Shown here in pieces: positions 47,823-55,045 of a stretch of 64,000 bases of DNA (positions are counted from its first letter, which is position 1; each line of letters begins with the position of its first letter). A model generated the notes under the pieces. The model saw nothing but the letters and a program-made list of their open reading frames with translations, did not search any database and was not told the origin of the DNA. The DNA is taken from the NCBI RefSeq assembly GCF_001045435.1, contig NZ_LFNG01000013.1:1-64000 (forward strand), in the 5' to 3' direction. The position numbers were made by a program, and so were the translations under genes. The stretch comes from Chryseobacterium koreense CCUG 49689. GTDB lineage: Bacteria > Bacteroidota > Bacteroidia > Flavobacteriales > Weeksellaceae.

Positions 47823-47841
47823 AGTAGCCCGTAGGGGAATA
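47823..47841. repeat. att site copy: 19-base direct repeat of the tRNA-Glu 3' end
   Basis: AAGTAGCCCGTAGGGGAAT is identical to 54315-54333, which covers the 3' end of tRNA-Glu and the T-stem. The rest of the tRNA is absent here. It marks the boundary between the intact element and the older one. Confidence 0.92.
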
Positions 47842-48281
47842 CAAACAATCCTTTATTAATAAGGGTTAACAAACACTATATACCAAATATCCCCTTACTA
47901 TCCCCATCAACTTAAACTTTATTAGGTTTTTCTATTAATTTATAATCATTCTAAATAAATTATTTTCACTCCGCTAATTAATACAATTAGTTCAAACACT
48001 CGTTAATCTATTCGACCTACAGAAACCCATCTAAAAACTATTATCATTTATTTGTAATGGGTAAATACTGCAAACAAAATAAAACGCCTTAAATCAAACG
48101 TTTCACAATATTTAGAAAACATAACAAAAAATTAAACAATTGTTTGATATATAATATATGTATCTTTATCTAAGTAACATATTTAATGAAGACATAATGT
48201 TATGTAAGCATTTATAATAATGAGTTGTTAACTTTGCGATATCTTTTTCATCTTGATTGCAATTATTAAGATTGGTAGGAG
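47842..48281. other. AT-rich end region of the intact element
   Basis: No gene is seen. The first part holds the 20-base repeat at 47891-47910. The remainder is strongly AT-rich with short inverted words (for example AACAATTGTTTG near 48136) and may hold an origin or recombination sites. Confidence 0.5.
47891..47910 (+). repeat. Probable integrase arm-type site, left copy
   Basis: CCCCTTACTATCCCCATCAA differs from the copy at 54165-54184 only in the three bases after the first CCCC. Both copies have the same orientation and lie inside the att sites. Confidence 0.65.
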
Positions 48282-48980
48282 TTAATAGCCTCGATTATCC
48301 AAAACGGTATTATTTAAATTAATAAATTCTATCTCTAATAATTTACTGGTAGCAGGATATGAGTAACCCCCAAATTTTCCGTATGAATATTCAGTCTTAA
48401 CACTAATATCGCAGCTGTTAATTTTCCATATCTTAGAGTTAATCTTGCTTGACATGTATGATTTCCCACTTCCTGTTTTTTGCGAGTCTCCATCTTTATT
48501 TTCTAACGTAATATTAAATTTATTACTGATATTATAACTTTCACTAATAATTGGATATTTTTTTTTGATAAGTGCTGAAAATCTACTGTAATCATCTTGT
48601 AAATTTGTTTCTTCAGATAAGCTATATTTTTTTTCGACAGAAATTTTGTAAACAATATTATCAATCAATTTTAGATTATATTTAACAAAATCTTCTCTAT
48701 TAGAATTTGAGAAACAATTATGCAATTTATATTTAAAACTTATAAACTTTTGGTAATGATCACCTTGAATATATTCAAAATCTGCTTTATAATCTGGAAT
48801 TTTCCTTTTATTATCAATAGCCATATTTTCACTAACATCGAAAATATTGGTATCTGAAAGTATTTTATTATTTACTTCAAAATACTTTTTTCCAAGGAAA
48901 TTTAGTGTTAGATCATTTAAATTGCACTGAGATTTTGCAAAAATGCAAGAGATGAAAAATAAGAAAGTTATAATTTTCAT
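48282..48980 (-). CDS. Secreted protein of unknown function (element cargo)
   Basis: The 232-residue protein has a signal peptide (MKIITFLFFISCIFAKSQ). The mature part is rich in Lys, Ser, Asn and Tyr and has three cysteines after the signal (C19, C93 and one in NSCDISVK). No domain is recognised. It is the last gene on this side of the element, so it is probably cargo rather than part of the mobility functions. AT content matches the element. Confidence 0.7.
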   Translation of the reverse strand: MKIITFLFFISCIFAKSQCNLNDLTLNFLGKKYFEVNNKILSDTNIFDVSENMAIDNKRKIPDYKADFEYIQGDHYQKFISFKYKLHNCFSNSNREDFVKYNLKLIDNIVYKISVEKKYSLSEETNLQDDYSRFSALIKKKYPIISESYNISNKFNITLENKDGDSQKTGSGKSYMSSKINSKIWKINSCDISVKTEYSYGKFGGYSYPATSKLLEIEFINLNNTVLDNRGY

Positions 48981-49035
48981 ATTTTAAATTTTTGTTTAGA
49001 AATTTTTGCTTTAGTTTTAAATTATCAACCTTTAA

Positions 49036-49405
49036 TTATTCTTCTTTGACAATAATTGACATTCTAAGAACTTTTCTATTAAACGCCATCCCATAGTAAT
49101 ATCCATCGACCTTATTATCTTGCTCCAACAACAAAATCCCGTCAGCACCGTATTTTCTTGCTTCTATAATGGCACTTTCCATTAATTTATTTTCATTCTT
49201 CCCCCCATCCTCGATCATCGACAGTTAATAAACCTATTTCTTTAAATTTGAACGAGATGGAGGCAGGGGTGCTAAATATCCTAATATCGGTCGAATCTGA
49301 TTTAGACTCTCGTTTGATTTTGTCGTATGAAGTGTAGCGTATTTTTTGAGCAAGGATAAGGGTGCCCAGGCAAAATGAAAATAGCAGAATAAATATTTTT
49401 TTCAT
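49036..49405 (-). pseudogene. Small secreted protein gene with a frameshift in a G6 run
   Basis: Two overlapping frames form one protein. The first gives a signal peptide and TVDDRGWG; the second continues KNENKLMESAIIEARKYGADGI to a natural end. They would join after removal of one G from the six-G run at 49201-49206 (C run on the plus strand), giving about 123 residues. The second part also has an ATG of its own. This may be a true frameshift, a phase-variable tract or a sequencing error. Function is unknown. Confidence 0.7.
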
Positions 49406-49650
49406 ATCATTTGATTTTACACAAATCTAAATATAATTTTTTAATTGTCAAAAGGTTAGATATAGTAATACACTCGCATAAAAAAAAAGGAAAGAAAACG
49501 TTTTATAATCGCCCCTCCCCCTTGTTTTATAACGGATTTTAATTTGAAATTTGAAACTAAATTAGGTATGCGCCCAATTAGTTAAAGTCTAACATCATTC
49601 AACCATAAAGGTTGCGTAGGTGTTTATATTGTTTATTTGATAACCCGACC

Positions 49651-51027
49651 TTATATAAAATTAAACTGCGGTTGGTTTGGGTGGTAATTCCTGCGTTGAA
49701 AAGATAAGTTATTGTGTTGCTCGTTGTAAATTCTATTCTTAATATTCTTCTCTATATTTTCAATCTGTTTTTCTTCTGAAGCATTTAATAATTTTGGGGA
49801 CAAAAACTTTTCTTTTATCTTATTGTAACGGAACAGATTATTTTCTTTTAAAAATCTTAATCCCTCTCTTTTAAGATATGGCTCACCATTTCTTTGCATG
49901 GAAATATCTTCCCCAGTTACAACACAAAAGTGTGTCGTGTTTCCTATATCAACAAGTAGTCTTTTATTTTTAAAAAGGTTTAATCCTCTGTACAAGGGCG
50001 TTTCCTCCGAATCACTTTCAATATCCTCCGTGCGGAAATACGACATACTTTTTATATCAGAATAAGTGTTATTTTGCACTTCGACGGCTTTCAAAATTTC
50101 GGCTACAACAATTTTTTTAGTATCTGATTTACGGGGTAATTTTAACCATTTATCCTTGGATGTTCTCAACTCCCTTTTCTCCTTTCCTTCCCAAAAATTC
50201 TTTGCAATTGCTTGAAAATATTTTCTTCTGTCGGGTGTACTTAATTTTTTATCACTAACGATATCCTTTGGATTGAATACGAAAATTTCATTCAAATGTT
50301 CTTTTAGAAATATTATACACCGCTCCAATATATTCTCATCAAATAAACTATCTAATGTTGTGAATCCCCATTTATTGCAGTATGCCATTGTTTCAGCGTT
50401 AACCTCAAACCTCATTATATTTTCCTCGCAATAACCTAATTGATAATACATTAACCTTACTTGGTTATTTGTCTGTTTTGCTTTACAATAGTTCTTAATT
50501 TTACAATTTTTATTTCGTCTTGCATCACCACTTTTTCTATCAACTATGTCATTCTTTTTCCCCTTAACACCCTCCTTGCCTGCTGCATAATAGTAATGGG
50601 GGTATAAAGGGTGCTGATTAAATCTCGCATTTTTATAAAAAAGAAAACATTGTAAAATTGTTTCTGGTGATACTACAGATAAATAATTTACTCCAATTTC
50701 AATTGCTGATATATCCCAAAATATAAAATTTCTTTTCTCGATCCCAATATCATTTAACGTTATTTTAATCTGCTCTTGCGCTTCTCTAATAGAGAAAGGA
50801 TTGGCATTGTGTATATTGCCATTTATCTGTTTATGGGGGCTGAAGTCAATAAATACTTTATACAATTTCTTATTTTGGTATTTAAATCTTATAATTATTC
50901 CTGTTCCTGTATCATAAACAGTCCACAAATTATCTTGAGACTTCATTTTAAAATTATCCTGACATACGCCCATTAATTGATACATTACAGGCGCATGCTG
51001 GTTGCCAAGTGTAATTCTATCTATCAT
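49651..51027 (-). CDS. Filamentous-phage gpII/X-like replication initiator
   Basis: The 458-residue protein matches, by eye, the motif order of filamentous phage gene II replication proteins: FSPHKQINGN (residues 62-71; compare SPAKVLQGHN in M13), DISAIEIGVN (105-114; compare a RIDATF motif) and MRFEVNAET (205-213; compare VRFEARIET). The last 100 residues add CVVTGEDISMQRNGE, a motif seen in Bacteroidota versions. Such proteins nick DNA and start rolling-circle replication. It overlaps the preceding small gene by one base. Assignment rests on motif memory; a distinct mobilisation protein is the main alternative. Confidence 0.6.
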   Translation of the reverse strand: MIDRITLGNQHAPVMYQLMGVCQDNFKMKSQDNLWTVYDTGTGIIIRFKYQNKKLYKVFIDFSPHKQINGNIHNANPFSIREAQEQIKITLNDIGIEKRNFIFWDISAIEIGVNYLSVVSPETILQCFLFYKNARFNQHPLYPHYYYAAGKEGVKGKKNDIVDRKSGDARRNKNCKIKNYCKAKQTNNQVRLMYYQLGYCEENIMRFEVNAETMAYCNKWGFTTLDSLFDENILERCIIFLKEHLNEIFVFNPKDIVSDKKLSTPDRRKYFQAIAKNFWEGKEKRELRTSKDKWLKLPRKSDTKKIVVAEILKAVEVQNNTYSDIKSMSYFRTEDIESDSEETPLYRGLNLFKNKRLLVDIGNTTHFCVVTGEDISMQRNGEPYLKREGLRFLKENNLFRYNKIKEKFLSPKLLNASEEKQIENIEKNIKNRIYNEQHNNLSFQRRNYHPNQPQFNFI

Positions 51028-51230
51028 TACTGAAAACTATTTTCAAGCGCATTAATGTAACTCTCAATTGTTTCCGTTTGAGCGGTAAAACCCTCTTCCA
51101 ATTCCACATTAATTAATTTAATCTTTAAATCAATGATAGTTTCAATTGTAATTTCCGTAGCACTTTTAACCTCGTCAGTATCAGTAAAATATAATGACTG
51201 AATTTCCTTTAATAAACTAAGTGCATTCAT
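51027..51230 (-). CDS. Small helical protein of unknown function
   Basis: The 67-residue acidic protein is predicted to be helical (TEITIETIIDLKIKLINVELEEG). It overlaps by one base both the HTH gene upstream and the replication gene downstream, so the three are translationally coupled. This position suggests an accessory role in replication or excision of the element. No domain is recognised. Confidence 0.7.
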   Translation of the reverse strand: MNALSLLKEIQSLYFTDTDEVKSATEITIETIIDLKIKLINVELEEGFTAQTETIESYINALENSFQ

Positions 51231-51514
51231 TATTTAATTTTATTATCATTCAATAAGGTTTCAATTTCTGAGCGGAAATAATACACACTTCCCTCCACTA
51301 AAGAAGGCTTAACTGTTCCTTTCTTTCGCCATCTATGTTCCGTACTTCTGTCTATCTTAAGCATTGCGCACATTTCGTCAATGCTAAGTAATTCTTCAGG
51401 CTGTTTGGGCTGGAACTCTTTTGATAGTTCTGCTTTGAGTTGCGGAATTATAGCATTGGACAATGCTGTTACTAAATCTTGTGGCGTTATGCCGATAAAT
51501 TGAATGGTATTCAT
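51230..51514 (-). CDS. Excisionase-like helix-turn-helix protein
   Basis: The 94-residue protein has a C-terminal MerR/AlpA-type HTH: LLSIDEMCAMLKIDRSTEHRWRKKG followed by a wing (VEGSVYYFRSEIETLL), key part MCAMLKIDRSTEHRW. Proteins of this helix_turn_helix_17 type serve as excisionases or replication regulators in integrative elements. The N-terminal 35 residues are helical. It is the first gene of the HTH-67aa-rep group. Confidence 0.82.
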   Translation of the reverse strand: MNTIQFIGITPQDLVTALSNAIIPQLKAELSKEFQPKQPEELLSIDEMCAMLKIDRSTEHRWRKKGTVKPSLVEGSVYYFRSEIETLLNDNKIK

Positions 51515-51683
51515 CTGTATTTGTTTTGATGTTATTTTACAATATTAAGGCGGTGAATAAAAAATTAAGGGTTTGCTTAATTATGTTCCTTACCGTTTTG
51601 TATTGCAAATCTCATCAACCAAAAAATTCGGAAATTCTTCGGAAAAATCTTTTCTTCCGAACCTAATTACTGAAAACTAAAAA

Positions 51684-51704
51684 AACGCCCTGAATAAAGG
51701 CGTT
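51684..51704 (-). terminator. Terminator of the integrase-side genes
   Basis: AACGCC and GGCGTT arms with nine bases between, followed by seven Ts on the minus strand, lie 26 bases after the 221-residue gene. They separate the integrase operon from the replication operon. Confidence 0.85.
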
Positions 51705-51729
51705 AATGAATTTAATAGAGAGTTTACAA

Positions 51730-52395
51730 TTAATAAAATTTAAACTCCTCTAATTTATTTTTGATTTGTTGTTTTTTAGTATGAGATAAATTTTTCATTA
51801 AATATTTTACATTACTCTTATCAGTAGTAAATAAGGTATTTGTACTACTTGCTAAGAGGGGCTTTTTGGTAATTAGTTCGAAAAATTTAGCAATTGAATT
51901 GGTAGAAGTGTTAGTGTATTTCTTTTCAAGATGGTCAATAATACCTGTTTCATGAAGCAATCGTATTGTATCAGAATATGAATTAATTTCATTGCTTTCC
52001 GTGTCTTCTGTTGAATTTTTATTATTTACTACTATAGATTTTGATATGCTTTCTTTATAAAATATAAATTTGCGCTTCTCATCAGCAACATAGTTCCACA
52101 TATCTTCATACATTCCCTTTATTGCGAAAATTTCACTTTTCCTTTTTTGTTCGGTTGTGTTATCCATTTCGTTATGTAAAAGTTCTTCGATCACTCCAAA
52201 ATGTGTATGTAAGTTTTCACAAAATGTTTCATAATCTTCCTCTAATTCTTCATTCAAAAACAAAAAATTAGATTGAAGAGATTGCAAATCATCAACATCA
52301 AAATCATCAAGAGCCATTTGGTATTTACTAAAATCTTCATCGCTCTTTAATTCTGCTATTATCTTAGTAGGAAGATACTTCTTAAATTCACTCAT
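51730..52395 (-). CDS. Unknown protein (221 aa) of the integrase operon
   Basis: The protein is acidic and helical (LNEELEEDYETFCENLHTHF), with a Ser/Thr/Asn-rich linker about 125-140. The basic C-terminal segment YLMKNLSHTKKQQIKNKLEEF may bind nucleic acid. No signal peptide, membrane segment or domain is recognised. It starts four bases after the 104-residue gene, so both are co-transcribed with the integrase. Recombination accessory or defence-type cargo are both possible. Confidence 0.72.
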   Translation of the reverse strand: MSEFKKYLPTKIIAELKSDEDFSKYQMALDDFDVDDLQSLQSNFLFLNEELEEDYETFCENLHTHFGVIEELLHNEMDNTTEQKRKSEIFAIKGMYEDMWNYVADEKRKFIFYKESISKSIVVNNKNSTEDTESNEINSYSDTIRLLHETGIIDHLEKKYTNTSTNSIAKFFELITKKPLLASSTNTLFTTDKSNVKYLMKNLSHTKKQQIKNKLEEFKFY

Positions 52396-52399
52396 CTTT

Positions 52400-52714
52400 T
52401 TACTGTATTTCTATCGTTTGCAAATTTCCTTTATAATTTACTACTTCATTTTCTGTAAAAAAATCAACAATAGATTTAAATGCAATACTTATATTTTCGT
52501 AATGCTCAAAAACTTCTTTCTGTTTATCTTTACTTAAGGTTTTAAAATCATCTGACAAAACATAAGTTTTAAACCATTTAGAATAAGACAAATTAAAATC
52601 ACTATTCAAAGCTTCAAAACGTTCTGCATCATTAACAAGTTGTTCAATAAAATCATCTTTCACTTGTTGCGGTAATTCTCTAATTGATTGAAAGGGTGTC
52701 TTTTGCGTTTCCAT
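52400..52714 (-). CDS. Unknown small protein (104 aa) of the integrase operon
   Basis: The 104-residue acidic protein is probably all-helical (LPQQVKDDFIEQLVNDAERFEAL, KDKQKEVFEHYENISIAFKS). It follows the integrase by 20 bases and precedes the 221-residue gene by four. No domain is recognised. The close spacing suggests joint function with the 221-residue protein. Confidence 0.72.
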   Translation of the reverse strand: METQKTPFQSIRELPQQVKDDFIEQLVNDAERFEALNSDFNLSYSKWFKTYVLSDDFKTLSKDKQKEVFEHYENISIAFKSIVDFFTENEVVNYKGNLQTIEIQ

Positions 52715-52734
52715 CGGTTTATATTTTTATGTTA

Positions 52735-54108
52735 TTAAACTATTTTCAATTGTACTTCTTTGTGAGCATCAGCAACAAGTTTAGCACTCCTTAACATCAA
52801 TTCATTTTCATCTGTTTTATTGTAGTGTTCTACCATTTCGTTACTGTGGTGATTGGTTTGAATTTTAAGAATTTCAGTAGGCAAATATTCACTAAATAAG
52901 GTAACATAAGTTTTGCGCCCCGAATGGCTCGAAACCAATTTATTAAAAGGATATATCCCCTTTACTTTTCTAAAAATAGGTTCTTTCTCTGTTCCTACAT
53001 TCATTATTATTGCGCCCTCCGTTGGTGCAGTAAACCCGATAATTTCACAAACTTTTTTAATATGTTCATTAAATCGTTGCTCACTTATTTTTCTCGGGAA
53101 ACTTCCGTTTCTTTTATTCATTATTTCAACAACTTGCGGAAGTAAGTAAATGATTTTCTTTCCTCCGGTAGTGTTAAGGTTTTTGCGTTCCGTTACTTTT
53201 AAATATTTGTCATTACCATCTTCGATAATATTTTCAGTGTCAAAGGTGAAAAGTTCAGAAACCCGAACCGAAGTATAGCACGAAATCAATAACCAATCTT
53301 TCGCATTTTCTAAACTTTCCCTTATCATTGTGGTTTCAGAAAGGATTTTTAATTGCTCAAAAGTAAAGGTAATGCCATCAGAAACATTCTCTATTTTACT
53401 ATTTGGTACTATATCCCAAAACAAAACATCTTTTGAAATTGGTAATTCTTTACTTGCAAACTTGCAAAGTGTTTTAATATCCTTTATGTACTTAACCTGT
53501 GTGTTAGTAGCATAATTATTTTTATTTAGAAAATTTGCAAAATCATTTCTGAAAGTATCGTTAATTTCAGTTATCAATAGTTTTTTACGGAAAGAAGCCA
53601 CCACTTTTTTAAGCGTGTTATATTTCTTTATGGTATTATACGCAAGGGGTTTTGTTCCTTTGGTTTTATCTTCTACACTTCTAAAATTCAAATAATAATC
53701 AATGAAATCACTAAACCCATCGGGCATAGAATGAGATTTTTCGGGCTTATTAAGTTGGATTTTATTTGCAAAATAATTTTTAAGTACAAAATCTTTAATC
53801 TTTACTTTTTGGGTGTCTGCATCATTATCGCTAATACTATCAATGAAATCACAGACTTTAATTCTGAAAGATGATAATTGTGAATTAAATTTATTTATCT
53901 GGGTATTTAATAATTTGGTTTCTTGTAACCTCGCACCATTTATAATCTGCCCCTCATTCCATTGTTGTTTTTCAGAATCCCAATTATTAGGATTTATTTT
54001 AAATGGTGTCGCAAGTGTTAAATCAAAACGTGAATTTGGTCGGTATCTGAATTGTACCGTTTGTGAAGTAGGGTTTGTTCCTTTCAATAAAAATCTAATG
54101 GTTGCCAT
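52735..54108 (-). CDS. Tyrosine recombinase (element integrase)
   Basis: The 457-residue recombinase has an Arm/SAM-like N-terminal part (about 1-90), a core-binding SAM-like domain (about 125-235) and the catalytic domain (about 245-440). Catalytic residues are R282 (TSVRVSELF), H395 and R398 (HSGRK), H421 and the nucleophile Y429 (VEHYNK). All are present, so it should be active. The N-terminus faces the tRNA-Glu gene 209 bases away. It is of the Bacteroidota conjugative-transposon type. A decayed relative lies at 47150-47507. Confidence 0.95.
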   Translation of the reverse strand: MATIRFLLKGTNPTSQTVQFRYRPNSRFDLTLATPFKINPNNWDSEKQQWNEGQIINGARLQETKLLNTQINKFNSQLSSFRIKVCDFIDSISDNDADTQKVKIKDFVLKNYFANKIQLNKPEKSHSMPDGFSDFIDYYLNFRSVEDKTKGTKPLAYNTIKKYNTLKKVVASFRKKLLITEINDTFRNDFANFLNKNNYATNTQVKYIKDIKTLCKFASKELPISKDVLFWDIVPNSKIENVSDGITFTFEQLKILSETTMIRESLENAKDWLLISCYTSVRVSELFTFDTENIIEDGNDKYLKVTERKNLNTTGGKKIIYLLPQVVEIMNKRNGSFPRKISEQRFNEHIKKVCEIIGFTAPTEGAIIMNVGTEKEPIFRKVKGIYPFNKLVSSHSGRKTYVTLFSEYLPTEILKIQTNHHSNEMVEHYNKTDENELMLRSAKLVADAHKEVQLKIV

Positions 54109-54164
54109 ATCTCTGTGTTTTGTTTACCAAAGATATGTAATAAATCGAAGCGGTTAAATATCAT

Positions 54165-54184
54165 CCCCACGCTATCCCCATCAA
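54165..54184 (+). repeat. Probable integrase arm-type site, right copy
   Basis: CCCCACGCTATCCCCATCAA matches 47891-47910 at 17 of 20 positions, the three differences being the bases after the first CCCC. It lies between the integrase start and the tRNA. Confidence 0.65.
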
Positions 54185-54280
54185 ATAGCAATTTCATGCA
54201 ATAAGATACTTTTTAATAAGATTATCTAAAAACCTCTGTAACCCCCATCAATATTGCATTTGAAACATAAACACAAAAAA

Positions 54281-54306
54281 ATAAGGACTTCCAAAGAAAT
54301 CCTTAT
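54281..54306 (-). terminator. Hairpin terminator carried by the intact element next to tRNA-Glu
   Basis: ATAAGGA and TCCTTAT pair across a 12-base loop; seven Ts follow on the minus strand. It begins 12 bases beyond the tRNA end and would end the rpsT/tRNA-Glu transcript before the integrase. Confidence 0.8.
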
Positions 54307-54314
54307 TGCATAAT

Positions 54315-54333
54315 AAGTAGCCCGTAGGGGAAT
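54315..54333. repeat. att site at the tRNA: 19-base direct repeat
   Basis: Identical to 47823-47841 and covering the discriminator base, the acceptor-stem 3' strand and part of the T-stem of tRNA-Glu. Integration therefore restores a complete tRNA. Confidence 0.92.
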
Positions 54334-54389
54334 CGAACCCCTCTTACCAGAATGAAAATCTGAGGTCCTAACCGATAGACGAACGGGCC
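54318..54389 (-). tRNA. tRNA-Glu (anticodon TTC)
   Basis: The 72-base RNA folds with acceptor arms GGCCCGT / ACGGGCT, anticodon loop TTTTCAT between TCAGA and TCTGG, and a perfect T-stem AGGGG/CCCCT around TTCGATT. The anticodon is TTC. CCA is not encoded. It lies 17 bases after rpsT and is the integration site of the element. Confidence 0.95.
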
Positions 54390-54406
54390 GGACACTTTTT
54401 ATTTAA

Positions 54407-54661
54407 TTAAGCAAGCTTGTTTACGTGCTTAGTTAATTTGCTTTTTAAGTTTGCCGCCTTGTTTTTGTGGATGATGTTTTTCTTCACCAACCTGTCCAAC
54501 AAAGAGATCACTTTTGGCAATTGCTCAGTTGCAACTTTCTTGTCTTCTTCATTTCTCAGTACCTTCACAGCTGTTCTAGCAGTTTTGTGATAGTATCTGT
54601 TACGCGCTCTTTTTACCGCGTTTTGTCTAATTCTCTTGAGTGCTGATTTATGATTTGCCAT
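54407..54661 (-). CDS. rpsT: 30S ribosomal protein S20
   Basis: The 84-residue basic protein of the small subunit binds 16S rRNA. It begins MANHKSALKRIRQNAVKRARNR (recognised as the S20 N-terminus, key part NHKSALKRIRQN) and ends in the helical KNKAANLKSKLTKHV. It has a textbook Bacteroidota promoter about 25 bases upstream. The tRNA-Glu gene follows after 17 bases and is probably co-transcribed. Confidence 0.98.
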   Translation of the reverse strand: MANHKSALKRIRQNAVKRARNRYYHKTARTAVKVLRNEEDKKVATEQLPKVISLLDRLVKKNIIHKNKAANLKSKLTKHVNKLA

Positions 54662-54683
54662 AACTGTTTCTGAAATGTGGGTG

Positions 54684-54714
54684 CAAAGATATAAATTATT
54701 TTTATTCCCACAAA
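54684..54714 (-). promoter_or_regulatory. Promoter of rpsT (TTTG-N19-TATCTTTG)
   Basis: TTTG (54714-54711) and TATCTTTG (54691-54684) on the minus strand are separated by exactly 19 bases, a full match to the Bacteroidota consensus. Confidence 0.85.
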
Positions 54715-54921
54715 TAATTTTTAAAAATTTCTAAAAAAAATTTGTTGCCGTTGCTTTTTCAATTGGTGACCCCGTTCATAATCAAGAACTTCTGCTACAA
54801 AACAGAAAGGCTCCCTTAAAATTGCTTTTGCAAATGTACTGAAAAATACCGCTCATCAACATCAGCAAACCACAATTGGCATATTAGAGCACTTCTACCA
54901 AGCTGTATTTTCCATAAATTG

Positions 54922-54993
54922 TAGCCTATAAAGGAATCGAACCTCTGTTGCAAGAATGAAAATCTTGAGTCCTAACCACTAGACGAATAGGCC
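54922..54993 (-). tRNA. Second tRNA-Glu (anticodon TTC), AT-rich variant
   Basis: The acceptor arms are GGCCTAT / ATAGGCT. The anticodon stem CAAGA/TCTTG is perfect around TTTTCAT, giving anticodon TTC. The T-stem AGAGG/CCTTT has one G-T pair, so it is weaker than in the first copy. CCA is not encoded. It may be a functional second isoacceptor or one losing function. Confidence 0.85.
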
Positions 54994-55045
54994 GTTTTTG
55001 GGACTGCAAAATTATCAATTATCTTTTATTCCACAAAACAACACT

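Larger units (their letters stand above)
47823..54333. mobile_element. Intact integrative element in tRNA-Glu
   Basis: About 6.5 kb bounded by perfect 19-base direct repeats of the tRNA-Glu 3' end. Inside both ends lie matching 20-base repeats (47891-47910 and 54165-54184). It encodes a tyrosine recombinase next to the tRNA, an excisionase-like HTH protein, a gpII-like replication initiator and several unknown genes, all on the minus strand. No relaxase, type IV secretion or capsid genes are visible. It is clearly more AT-rich than the flanking chromosome. It may be a rolling-circle integrative element or a satellite. Confidence 0.9.

Noticed and set aside
54774-54815. Sequence reminiscent of a tRNA 3' half on the minus strand, ending GGGGTCACCA
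   Set aside because: The arms do not form a proper cloverleaf, the anticodon loop has eight bases and no acceptor partner is found. At most it is an old tRNA relic.
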